Origin: Streptomyces sp. NBRC 109706
Lineage (GTDB): Bacteria; Actinomycetota; Actinomycetes; Streptomycetales; Streptomycetaceae
Reading direction: 5' to 3'
NCBI RefSeq assembly: GCF_000974485.1
Contig: NZ_BBOM01000009.1
Span: forward strand, 62,001-126,000
Length of the DNA stretch: 64,000 bases
A model generated the notes under the pieces. It did no database searches. It was given only the letters and a program-made list of their open reading frames with translations, and was not told the DNA's origin. Shown one piece after another: positions 24,362 through 34,664 of this stretch. Numbering within the stretch: position 1 is the stretch's first letter; each line of letters opens with the position of its first letter. The position numbers were made by a program, and so were the translations under genes.

Positions 24362-27208
24362 ATGGCCGACGAGGACGAGGAGCCGGCGGGCCTGCCGGGG
24401 GTACGGCCCGCTTCGCCGCGCTGGCACCGCTGGCGCGATCTGCACAACGAGGGCACGCTGCGGCTGCGCGCCGGTCAACTGGACGAAGCCCGGGGGCCGT
24501 TGGCGGCCGCCTATGCCGAGACCCAGGTCCCGGACGTGGACGAGGAGGGCCTGCTGCACCGGGCCGCCACCGCCACCAACGCCTCGGGACTGGCCGAGGC
24601 GTTGGGCGATCCGGCCGAGGCGGAGCGGCTGATCAGCGAGTCGGTGGAGCTGTGCGCCGACCTGGGCGACTACGACGGCGCCCCGGCCACCCTGGTCAAC
24701 TCGCTGATCGGTCGCGCCCAGTTGCTGATCTCGACCGACCGCCACACGGCGGCCGGCGCCGACCTGGACCGGGCCTTCGCCATCGCCGACCAACTGCCGG
24801 AGCCGGGCGAGTTGTTGGCGTACTCGCTGCATGGCGCGCGCTCGGTGCTGTACATGGTCACCGGCGAGCTGGCCGAGGCGGAACAGGAGGCGCTGATCGC
24901 GCTGGACATCGCCCTGGCGTTCCGCCCGGAGCTGGCCGCCTACCCCTGCGCCAACCTGGCCCAGATCGCGCTGGCCTGCGACAACCCCGAGGCCGCCGAG
25001 GAGTTCCGCCGGATCGCGGAGGACCCGTCGCAGGCGGCCGAGGAGCTGGGGGCGGTGGACGGCATGGTGACGGTGGGCGCGGACGACGGCGTGCCCGATC
25101 CCGCCGTGCTGGCGCCCGGCACCCATGCCGAGCTGACCCCCTGGCCGCTGGGCCCACGCTGGCGCCGGGCCGTGTCCCTGAACCTGGAGGGGATACGGCA
25201 GGTAGCCGCCGCCCAACTCGCCGACGCCGACTCCCTGTTCGCGTTCGCGGAACGTGCCACCTGGGCGGTGGGCGGCGGCCTGGACGCCCTGGTCTGCCGC
25301 GCCAACATACAGATGAACCGCGCCGGCATCGCCTCCTCCCAGGGCGACGCGACAACGGCCCTGGCCCTCACCGACAAGGCCCTGACATCCCTGTTCGAGG
25401 TACACACCTCCCTCAACCCTGCCGCCGGCCACACCACACCACCGACCCAGGACACGGTCGGCAACCCCACCGTGGACGATGTTCCGGACCCAACGTCCCA
25501 GCGGGACCTCGCCGGCCAAGACACCAACGGCCAAAGCGCCGCAGGCAACACACCCGGCCAGGCCACCGTGCGCAACACCACGGGACAAGGCCCCGCAGGC
25601 CAAGGCACACCGGACAACACCACCGTGGCCATGCCCCCCGGCCAAGGCGGCACGGGCGGCGTCCCCGGCCGAAATGCCGTCGGCAACGCCGCCGTGAGCA
25701 ACGTCCCCGGCCAGGACGCCGCAGGCCGGGGCGCACCGGGCGACGCCGCCGTGGCCAAGATCCCGGACCAAAGCGCCGCCGGCAACCCAGCCGGCCAGGG
25801 CGCGCCGGACGAGGCCGCCGGCCAAAGCGCCGCAGGCCACAGCGACGCAGGTCGCGGTCGTGGCGGGGCGCTGCCGCAGGCGCACGCCCTGCCGCAGGCG
25901 GCAGCCCTGGTGCAGGCGCGGCAGTTGCGGGCCGCCATGTTGCGTGAACTCGGGCGGTTGGGCGAGGGGTTGGAGGAGTTGGGGCGCATCGAGGCGTTGT
26001 TGCCGTCGCTCGGGGACGGTCGGCCGACCGCCGAGGTGTGGTGGCGGTTGTTGCGGGCCTCGCTGTTGATGGCGAGCGGCCGGTTCGCGGAGGCGGACGA
26101 CGAGGGCCGGCGTGCGCTGGCGCTGGCGCAGGAGCACGCGCCGTGGTTGGCGGCCCGGGTGCATGTGATGTTGGCCGAACATGCCAGCACCATCGGCGAC
26201 TACGAGACCAGCGCGACCCGACTGCGGTTGGCCGGGGAGCTGTTCGCGGCGCTCGACGAGACCGAGGGGCAGGTGGCGGCCCTGGTGAGCCTGGGCCGCC
26301 TGGAGTATCTGGCGGGGCGTCCCGAGGAGGCGCGGCGGCACTATGACCGGGCGGAGGCGCTGTTGCCGGCGGCGGGCGCCGCCCAGGTGCGGGCGGCCTG
26401 CCGGCACGGGCAGGCCGCGGTGGCGGTGTCCAGCGGTCGGCCCGAGGAGGCGCTGGCGCTGCTGGAGCAGTCGCACGCCGAATGGGGCGAGACCAGGACG
26501 CCGCTGGTGGAGATCGCCTTCCACCAGGTGGCGGGCAGTGCCCATGCCGCGTTGGAGAACCATGCGGAGGCGGAGCGCTGTCTGTTGACCGCCCGTCGCC
26601 TCGGGCAGGAACACTACGGTTGGCATCTGGCGCTGACGGTCGACTGGTGGCGGGCCCAGTCGCTGATCAACTGGGCGGCGGATCTGCCGGACGATGCCCG
26701 GCGTGCCCCGTTGCTGGACACCGCGCTGGACCTGGCGGTGCCGGCGGCGCTGGCCGCCGAGGCGGCGCGTCAGTTCTTCGCGCCGGGCGGCGCCCGGGAG
26801 CGTTGGGTGGCGATGGCCGCCGCGCCGGCCACTCGGGCGGCGCTGCTCGCCATCCGGAGTCTGGGGGACGCGCCGCTCGGTGTCGCGCTGCTTGACCATC
26901 TCGCGGCGACCGTTTCGCTGCGCCTGGACGGGCCGGCCGCGCGCGTCCCGACCGTCGCGCCCCCCGATGTGCTGACGGTGCCGCTGCCGACGCCCGCGCC
27001 GCTCACCGACGACCAGCTCTCCTATGCGGCCGCCGGGCTCGGCCTGGTGACGACGGGGGACCCGGCGTTCCCCGCGCCCCGGCTGGCGCTGCCGCCCCGG
27101 GTGCGGGTGGCGGCGGAGGTGCCGTCGCCGCTTGAGCCGTGGATCGAACGGGCCGAGGAGCGCTACGGATTCGCGGTGCGCTCGGCCGGGGTGGTGCGTG
27201 CCTGGTGA
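24362..27208 (+). CDS. Large TPR-repeat protein with a Gly/Gln/Asn low-complexity insert
   Basis: 948 residues, ATG at 24362. Helical TPR-like units fill residues about 20-350 (for example GTLRLRAGQLDEARGPLAAAY, YMVTGELAEAEQEALIALD) and about 500-790 (LMASGRFAEADDEGRRALAL, LEYLAGRPEEARRHYDRAEA). Between them, residues about 356-499 form a disordered Gly/Gln/Asn/Thr/Ala tract. The C-terminal module (about 790-948) ends ALPPRVRV, WIERAEERYGF, VRSAGVVRAW and is shared with the next protein. TPR arrays of this kind bind partners and often act as sensor or scaffold for CHAT proteases. The stop overlaps the following start (GTGA). Confidence 0.82.
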   Translation: MADEDEEPAGLPGVRPASPRWHRWRDLHNEGTLRLRAGQLDEARGPLAAAYAETQVPDVDEEGLLHRAATATNASGLAEALGDPAEAERLISESVELCADLGDYDGAPATLVNSLIGRAQLLISTDRHTAAGADLDRAFAIADQLPEPGELLAYSLHGARSVLYMVTGELAEAEQEALIALDIALAFRPELAAYPCANLAQIALACDNPEAAEEFRRIAEDPSQAAEELGAVDGMVTVGADDGVPDPAVLAPGTHAELTPWPLGPRWRRAVSLNLEGIRQVAAAQLADADSLFAFAERATWAVGGGLDALVCRANIQMNRAGIASSQGDATTALALTDKALTSLFEVHTSLNPAAGHTTPPTQDTVGNPTVDDVPDPTSQRDLAGQDTNGQSAAGNTPGQATVRNTTGQGPAGQGTPDNTTVAMPPGQGGTGGVPGRNAVGNAAVSNVPGQDAAGRGAPGDAAVAKIPDQSAAGNPAGQGAPDEAAGQSAAGHSDAGRGRGGALPQAHALPQAAALVQARQLRAAMLRELGRLGEGLEELGRIEALLPSLGDGRPTAEVWWRLLRASLLMASGRFAEADDEGRRALALAQEHAPWLAARVHVMLAEHASTIGDYETSATRLRLAGELFAALDETEGQVAALVSLGRLEYLAGRPEEARRHYDRAEALLPAAGAAQVRAACRHGQAAVAVSSGRPEEALALLEQSHAEWGETRTPLVEIAFHQVAGSAHAALENHAEAERCLLTARRLGQEHYGWHLALTVDWWRAQSLINWAADLPDDARRAPLLDTALDLAVPAALAAEAARQFFAPGGARERWVAMAAAPATRAALLAIRSLGDAPLGVALLDHLAATVSLRLDGPAARVPTVAPPDVLTVPLPTPAPLTDDQLSYAAAGLGLVTTGDPAFPAPRLALPPRVRVAAEVPSPLEPWIERAEERYGFAVRSAGVVRAW
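25430..25860 (+). repeat. Degenerate GQxxxG-type minisatellite inside the TPR gene
   Basis: This stretch encodes about 143 residues of near-repeating short units such as GQSAAGN, GQGPAGQG and GQDAAGRG. Many glutamines use CAA, whereas the flanking gene almost always uses CAG. The open frame is kept throughout. The pattern fits expansion of a short repeat within a linker between two TPR arrays. Confidence 0.75.
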
Positions 27209-28911
27209 GCGAACGTCCCGAACTGCCGTCGCGCGGCGACGAGTTGTCGACGGAGGCCGAGCTGGAGGCGGTGCTCGGCGTCCGCTCGGGGGTGCCCTAC
27301 GGTCCCCGGTGGGCCGAGCACGCCAAGCAGGTCAACGAGGCCATGCTGCGGCAGGAACGCGGCCGGAAGGGCGCGGTGCCGATCCTGGAGCGGGCGCTGC
27401 GGGCCACCCGGGTGCCCGATGTGGACGGGGAGGGGCTGGATCTGCGAGCCCGCGCGTTGGGCAATCTCGCCGCGCTGGCCGACGGCCGGGGCGAGGTGGC
27501 CGAGGGGCTTCGGCTGGCCGAGGAGGCGCTGGAGGCCGGCGAGGCGGCCCTTGAGCTGCTGGGCGACGCACGTTCCACCAGCGCCGTGCTGGTCAGCGTG
27601 TTGATCAACCGGGCGCAGGCGCTGCAGGTGCCGGGCCGGTTCGAGGAGGCGCTGGCCGACTGCGACCGGGCCGCCGGTCTCTCCACCGGGCCCTATACGG
27701 GCCATGCCGCGCTGCTCGAATTCCATCTGCGCAACACCAGGGGCTGTGTGCTGATCGGCCTGGAGCGCTATGCGGAGGCGGAGGCCGAGATTCGGCGGGC
27801 CCTGCGGCTGGCGGTGGAGCAGGAGCCCCGGTTGGCGGGGCACGCGCACAACAACCTGGCGCTGTTGGCCCACCGTTCGGGCGACCGGGCCAGGGCCAGG
27901 GAGCATCTGCGGCAGGCCAGGGAGTTCCATCAACTGACCGGCGACCCGGCGGCATTGGCGCTGTCGGAGGAGAACCTGGGCCGGGAGGCGTTGGGGGAAG
28001 GCCGGCTCGCGGAGGCCGAGCGGCGGTTCCAGCGGGCGGGTCGGGCGTACTCGGGGCTCGGCGTGGAACACCAGGCCGCCGGCGCCCGGTTCGGTGAGGC
28101 GCTGGTGGCGTTCCGGCGCGGCCGGCCGCTGCGGGCCAGAAGGATCCTGCGGGCGTGCGCGGCCTCGCTGGAGCGGGTCGGCGAGGTGTCCACGTTGATC
28201 GAGTGCCAGCTGTTGGCGGGCGATATCGCCATCTGCGCGCTGCGTTTCCGGCTGGCCGAGGCCCATTATCTGGCCGCGCGGGCGCACTGTGTCGACGCGG
28301 GTTGGTTGCATCAGGCGGCCCGGATCGACATCAGGCGGGCCCGGGTGGTGCTGGAGACGCTGCGGTTCGCGGTGCGCCGCAAGGAGCGGGAGCGTCGGCT
28401 GTGGGCCGCGCTCAATCTGGCGATGCCGGCGGCGTTGGCCGCCGACGCGATGCGGCACGGTTTCCCGCCGGGACCGACCAGGGAGCGGTGGTCCCGGGAG
28501 ATCGCGGGGCCCGCCGCCACGGTGACGCTGCGGATCCTGGCGAAGCTGGGGCAGACCCGACTCGCCCTGGAATTCGTCGAGAACCTGGCGGCGTCCAGCA
28601 CCCTGGACGCCGACCGGGCGCCGCGCCCCCTCGCCGACGACGTCAGGGAGCTGCTGGGCAACGCGACGGGGGCTCTCGTGCCCGAGCCGTTCCCCGCCCC
28701 GGCCGAGGTGGGCGCCGGAACGTTCGCCGCCTCGATGCTCTGGACGGGGGGCGAGGCCGGTTCGGACGCGTTCGAGTCGCCGCGTTTCGCGTTGCCGCCC
28801 CGGCTGCGGATCTTCGACACCGAGGAGACGCTGCTCGACATCTGGATCGAGGCCGGCGAGGAGCGCTACGGCCGCCCCATCCGCTCGGCGGACCGACTGC
28901 CCGCCTGGTGA
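27205..28911 (+). CDS. TPR-repeat protein, paralogue of the preceding gene
   Basis: 568 residues from the GTG at 27205 (GTGA overlap). The N-terminal part starts with an acidic segment, then TPR-like helical pairs such as LEEALEAGEAALELLGDAR, LIGLERYAEAEAEIRRALRL, LALLAHRSGDRARAREHL and ALGEGRLAEAERRFQRAG. The C-terminal module mirrors the upstream protein: LNLAMPAALAADAMRHGF, then RFALPPRLRI, WIEAGEERYG and IRSADRLPAW. It lacks the low-complexity insert and part of the TPR region, so it is a shorter tandem duplicate. It lies 101 bases before the CHAT gene. A role as adaptor between a recognised target and the protease is likely by analogy with other TPR-CHAT pairs. Confidence 0.83.
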   Translation: MSERPELPSRGDELSTEAELEAVLGVRSGVPYGPRWAEHAKQVNEAMLRQERGRKGAVPILERALRATRVPDVDGEGLDLRARALGNLAALADGRGEVAEGLRLAEEALEAGEAALELLGDARSTSAVLVSVLINRAQALQVPGRFEEALADCDRAAGLSTGPYTGHAALLEFHLRNTRGCVLIGLERYAEAEAEIRRALRLAVEQEPRLAGHAHNNLALLAHRSGDRARAREHLRQAREFHQLTGDPAALALSEENLGREALGEGRLAEAERRFQRAGRAYSGLGVEHQAAGARFGEALVAFRRGRPLRARRILRACAASLERVGEVSTLIECQLLAGDIAICALRFRLAEAHYLAARAHCVDAGWLHQAARIDIRRARVVLETLRFAVRRKERERRLWAALNLAMPAALAADAMRHGFPPGPTRERWSREIAGPAATVTLRILAKLGQTRLALEFVENLAASSTLDADRAPRPLADDVRELLGNATGALVPEPFPAPAEVGAGTFAASMLWTGGEAGSDAFESPRFALPPRLRIFDTEETLLDIWIEAGEERYGRPIRSADRLPAW

Positions 28912-29012
28912 GGCGGGGACGCCTGCGGGCAACCGCCGAACAGTGGCCGAAAACAGCTGGCCGACGGGACGAGAACCGCACCGGGGTGCGGACCGGAAAG
29001 AGGAGAACAACG

Positions 29013-30311
29013 GTGCGAAAGTCGGCCAAGCCCCCGCTCGACCTCAGCGTGGTGGCGGATCTGGACGGCACGGTCCAGGGGTTCCAACCCACGGTGCAGC
29101 TGAAGTACGTGGACGCGGGCGACCTCTATCTCACCTGGCGGTGGGAGCACGCCCCCGACCATCCCCGGATCATGCTCTTCGAACGGAGCGAGGTGGCCGG
29201 GGTGTTGGACGAGCTGGCCCGCGCGCTGCCCACCCCGCTGCCGGGCGAGACCATCGAGCAGGCGCTGACCAGGGCGCTGACCAGGGGCCCGCTGGTGGAT
29301 GTGGAACGGGAGAGCGACCTGCTGCGTCGGCTGACCACCGCGCTGATCCCGTATCCGCTGGGCGCCGAGCTGGAGCTGCTGCTGGAGCGCGGCGTCCGCC
29401 CCCGGCTGCGCGTCCAGCCGTCCCCCTCGACCGGCCAGGTGCCCTGGGAGGCGCTGCGGGTCGACGAGGAGAAGCGGATGGTCGAGCTGCTGGACGTGTC
29501 CACGCTGCCGCCCGCCACGGTGCGGCACTCCCCCGAGCGTCGGATCTCCCCGTGGCGGCCGGCGGGGACGGTGGTCGCCGCGCTTGACCCACGGGTGCCC
29601 GGGTTCGCCGAACACACCAGCCTCGGCTCGGTGTTGGGCCCGGTCGACGCGGACTCGCCGCTGGCCGCGATGGTGGCGCGGCTGGGCGATCGGCTGCGGC
29701 CCGCCGCCCCGGCCGGCTCCGCGTCGGACGCGTTCCGCCGCGCCGGGCTGACCAGGGACGTGCTGGAGCCGCTGCTGGCCGAGGCGTCCCGGTTTCTCTA
29801 TGTGGGGCATGTGACCACGGCCGACCACGGCCTGGACGCGCGGCTCCATCTGGGCTGTGGCACGGACAGCACCGGTCGGGCGGCGCCGCTCGGCGGGCAT
29901 CGGCCGCTGACGGCGGCCGATCTGGTGCTGGGCCACCGCCCGGACGATCCCAGGCCGTGGCGGATGCCCAACCGGGTGGCGCTGGTGGCCTGCGAGAGCG
30001 GCGGCGAGGTGCGGTTCGCCGAGCCGACCGGGCTGGTGGCGGCGGCGATCCACACCGGCGCCGAGTATGTGGTGTCGACCCGCTGGACGCTGCCGACCGA
30101 CGAGGGGGTGCGGCATTTCGCGGCCGGGGTGGGGCCGGACACCACGGTGGTGCCGCCGGCCGTGATCGCCGTCGACGCGGCGCAGGAGGCGCCCGATCCG
30201 GTGGTCGCGCTCAACGACTGGCAGCGCGAACGGGCCGTCCGCTGGCGCCGGCACGGGGATCTTGCGGACGCCCCGTTCACCTGGGCGGCGTTCACCACCA
30301 CCCACGGATAG
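29013..30311 (+). CDS. CHAT-domain caspase-like cysteine protease
   Basis: 432 residues from the GTG at 29013, with AAAGAGGAG upstream. Residues 1-130 form an N-terminal region of unknown fold, followed by the CHAT domain (about 130-432). Diagnostic points are GQVPWEALRV (141-150), the strand-His motif FLYVGHVTT with His266, and VALVACESGG with Cys327, followed by AAIHTGAEYVVSTRW. His266 and Cys327 form the expected dyad. CHAT proteases in bacteria are commonly encoded with TPR proteins; some are activated by phage-related or RNA-guided signals and cleave a partner. Here the two TPR proteins and the two unknown proteins are the obvious partner candidates. Confidence 0.88.
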   Translation: MRKSAKPPLDLSVVADLDGTVQGFQPTVQLKYVDAGDLYLTWRWEHAPDHPRIMLFERSEVAGVLDELARALPTPLPGETIEQALTRALTRGPLVDVERESDLLRRLTTALIPYPLGAELELLLERGVRPRLRVQPSPSTGQVPWEALRVDEEKRMVELLDVSTLPPATVRHSPERRISPWRPAGTVVAALDPRVPGFAEHTSLGSVLGPVDADSPLAAMVARLGDRLRPAAPAGSASDAFRRAGLTRDVLEPLLAEASRFLYVGHVTTADHGLDARLHLGCGTDSTGRAAPLGGHRPLTAADLVLGHRPDDPRPWRMPNRVALVACESGGEVRFAEPTGLVAAAIHTGAEYVVSTRWTLPTDEGVRHFAAGVGPDTTVVPPAVIAVDAAQEAPDPVVALNDWQRERAVRWRRHGDLADAPFTWAAFTTTHG

Positions 30312-30326
30312 CGCGCCGAGGAACGT

Positions 30327-30364
30327 CAGGACAGCGCCCCGTGGGGAGCGGCTGTCGAGTCCTG
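30327..30364 (+). terminator. Candidate hairpin after the CHAT gene
   Basis: Imperfect stem: cagga...tcctg outside, cagc...gctg and cccc...gggg inside, 16 bases past the CHAT stop. It probably ends the TPR-CHAT transcript before the isocitrate dehydrogenase promoter. Bulges make the call tentative. Confidence 0.4.
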
Positions 30365-30380
30365 GGCCGACACGGGATAT

Positions 30381-30392
30381 CTTGATGTCAAG
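30381..30392. promoter_or_regulatory. CTTGA-TG-TCAAG operator-like palindrome before isocitrate dehydrogenase
   Basis: Five-base perfect arms with a two-base spacer lie 31 bases upstream of the GTG at 30423, overlapping any -35 box (TTGATG). Its position fits a repressor or activator site of a TCA-cycle gene. No regulator is identified. Confidence 0.45.
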
Positions 30393-30422
30393 CAATGTTG
30401 CAGACGTGGAGTGGAGCATCCG

Positions 30423-32642
<2,220 letters not shown>

Positions 32643-32652
32643 GCCCGAGCGG

Positions 32653-32686
32653 CGGGCCCGCCGCACCGTCCGGTGCGGCGGGCCCG
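32653..32686. terminator. Perfect 15-bp hairpin terminator (bidirectional)
   Basis: Arm 32653-32667 pairs perfectly with 32672-32686 around the loop gtcc, followed by tcctgttcc. It lies 10 bases after the icd stop and before the convergent GntR stop. Confidence 0.85.
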
Positions 32687-32705
32687 TCCTGTTCCCCGGG
32701 GTCGG

Positions 32706-33359
32706 TCAGCTCCGGTCGTGTTGCTGGCGCGCGATATGACGGTTCATCAGCGTGAACGCGCCGCGCTGGTCGCCGCGCGCGACGAAGTCGAGCAGGGCGA
32801 GGTGCTCCTCGGCCGAGGTGCGCAGCAGGCCGCGCCTGGCCAGCGGCGCGAGCGCGTGCAGCCGTGTCTGTAAGCGGAGTTGGGAGACGGTCTCGACGAT
32901 CCTCGGGTTCCCCGCGTAGCGCAGCAGCTCCAGGTGGAAGTCCCGGTCAGCCTCCGCGTAGTCCAGCAGATCGCCGCGCGCCGCGGTCTCAACGGTCCGC
33001 GCCGCCAGCGCGCGCAGCGTGGGAAGGTCCTCGCGCGGGATCAGCGGCACCACCCGCCGGACGGTCACCGGCTCGATCAACAGCCGTAGTTCGGTGATGT
33101 GTTCAAGATCGGCCTGCGACACCTCGGTGACCCGGAACCCCCGGTTGGGCAGCGAGGTCACCATGCCCTCGCGCACCAGGTCGAGCATGGCCTCCCGGAC
33201 CGGGGTGGCCGACACCCCGAACCGCCCCCCGAGGGCCGGCGCCGAGTACACCGTGCCCGGCGCCATCTCGCCGGAGATGATGGCGGTGCGCAGCGCGTGT
33301 GCGACGGTCTCCCGTAGGCACTCCCGTTTTCTGAGCGTGGTGGTACTGCCGTGGATCAT
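32706..33359 (-). CDS. GntR-family transcription regulator, FadR/FCD subfamily
   Basis: 217 residues from the ATG at 33359. Winged HTH in residues about 8-75 (LRETVAHALRTAIISGEMAP, FGVSATPVREAMLDLVREGM, NRGFRVTEVS), then an all-helical FCD effector domain with the expected metal-site pattern: Asp and His in YAEADRDFHLELL, and further histidines in SAEEHLALLDFV and MNRHIARQQH. FCD regulators usually sense small organic acids or sugar acids. It is the first gene on the minus side of a sugar-acid uptake and catabolism locus (next gene 177 bases away) and is the likely repressor of that locus (inference). Confidence 0.9.
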   Translation of the reverse strand: MIHGSTTTLRKRECLRETVAHALRTAIISGEMAPGTVYSAPALGGRFGVSATPVREAMLDLVREGMVTSLPNRGFRVTEVSQADLEHITELRLLIEPVTVRRVVPLIPREDLPTLRALAARTVETAARGDLLDYAEADRDFHLELLRYAGNPRIVETVSQLRLQTRLHALAPLARRGLLRTSAEEHLALLDFVARGDQRGAFTLMNRHIARQQHDRS

Positions 33360-33536
33360 GCGGTCCCCATCGTGCGTTCCCCCGCCGGTGCCGGTCGAGC
33401 ACCCGCGTTGCCGGGGGACTGCCGCCCCCACGGCTGCACGGCGCATCCTGCCGGGAGTTGCCCGTTCCGTCGAATCACACCCGCGAGGACCTGCCACCGG
33501 ACGCCCACACGCAAGGGCCCTGGCGGCGGGCGGAGT

Positions 33537-34520
33537 TCAGAACCACTCGGACTTGTCGACGACATTGATCAGCTCGGCGCCCCGGACGAAGCGGCGGGCG
33601 TTGTCGCGGAGGACGGTGAAGCGTCGTTCGTCCGCGTGTGGGCCCGCGCCGGCGACATGGGGGGTGAGGAGGGCGCGGGGGTGGCGCCAGAGGGGGTGGT
33701 CGGCGGGGAGGGGTTCGGTCTCGAAGACATCGAGCGCGGCGGCCCGCGGCCGGCCCGCGTCCAGCGCCTCGACCAGGGCGTCCAGCCGGAGGATCGGTCC
33801 GCGTCCCACGTTGACCAGAAGGGCCCCGGGCCGCAGCAGGGCCAGCCGGCGGGCGTCCAGCAGGCCCTCGGTGCGGGGGGTGTGCGGCAGGGTGAGGACG
33901 ACGAGGTCCGCCTCGGGCAGCCGGGCGTCCAACGCCTCGGCCGGGTGCAGCGCGGCGAACCCCGGCGGCGGCTCGGTCAGCCGCGCGTCGACGCCGACCA
34001 CCCGGCAGCCGAGCGCCGCCAGCAGCCGGCCCACCTCGGCGCCCACCGCGCCGGTGCCGACGATCAGGGCGGTGGCGTCGGCCGGTGGCCAGACGGCGGC
34101 GGCGTCCCAGTTCGGCGCCCAGACGGCGGCCGACTGGGCGCGGACATAGCCGGGCAGGTCCCGGGCCAGGGCGAGGACCAGGGCCAGGGTGTGGACGGCG
34201 ACATGGTCGGTATAGGTGTCGCGCATATTGGTCACCTGGGCCGGGTGGGCCACCAGGTCCGGGTGGTAGAAGCCGGGCGGCGGTCCGGCCTGGGGTGCCT
34301 GGAGCCAGCGCAACCGGGTCGCGTGCGACAGGAGTTGGGGCGGCAGCGCCCCATAGGCGGCGTCCGCTTCGGCCAGCGCCTCGGCCGTCTCCTCCTCGGT
34401 CTCGGGGCGGAGCACGCGCAGCCCGGGGACCTCGTCGGCCAGCCGGCGCGGCCAGTCGGCGGTGGCCGCCGCGTGCGGGGGCACCATCACCAGGGTGTGC
34501 GGGGTCGGGGTGTCGTTCAT
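33537..34520 (-). CDS. D-2-hydroxyacid dehydrogenase (NAD-dependent), copy 1
   Basis: 327 residues from the ATG at 34520; a GTG at 34526 is also possible. Family of phosphoglycerate and hydroxypyruvate/glyoxylate reductases. The dinucleotide motif is IVGTGAVGAEVG (153-164). The catalytic trio is Arg240 in VNVGRGP, Glu269 in DVFETEPLP and His288 in LTPHVAG. The substrate domain is split as usual (1-100 and the C-terminus). In this locus it could reduce a 2-keto acid or oxidise a hydroxyacid coming from sugar-acid breakdown. A second, only distantly similar member lies at the other end of the locus (39945). It follows the sugar isomerase gene on the same strand at 145 bases. Confidence 0.88.
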   Translation of the reverse strand: MNDTPTPHTLVMVPPHAAATADWPRRLADEVPGLRVLRPETEEETAEALAEADAAYGALPPQLLSHATRLRWLQAPQAGPPPGFYHPDLVAHPAQVTNMRDTYTDHVAVHTLALVLALARDLPGYVRAQSAAVWAPNWDAAAVWPPADATALIVGTGAVGAEVGRLLAALGCRVVGVDARLTEPPPGFAALHPAEALDARLPEADLVVLTLPHTPRTEGLLDARRLALLRPGALLVNVGRGPILRLDALVEALDAGRPRAAALDVFETEPLPADHPLWRHPRALLTPHVAGAGPHADERRFTVLRDNARRFVRGAELINVVDKSEWF

Positions 34521-34664
34521 GCCCACATCGCCTTGCCTTCCTCGGTCGGTCTCGGGGCGCGGAGCCTCCCCGGGTTCGCAGCGTCTCAGGGATCGACGAC
34601 CCGCGCCGCCCCTCCGGCCCGGCCGGCTGGCGGCGCGGCCGGGCCGAGGGATTCCGCCGGACGG

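Noticed and set aside
25430..25860. Repeated GGCCAA-rich segment considered as a CRISPR-like or mobile-element repeat
   Set aside because: Units are short, irregular and keep an open coding frame; no spacers of constant length, no flanking direct repeats.
23450..26899. Long antisense open frame (about 1149 codons) across the TPR gene
   Set aside because: Low-complexity Arg/Pro/Gly product without motifs; the opposite strand encodes a coherent TPR protein with overlapping neighbours.
27163..29010. Antisense 615-codon frame opposite the second TPR gene
   Set aside because: It spans several plus-strand gene boundaries and has no recognisable motif; the plus-strand gene is paralogous to its neighbour.
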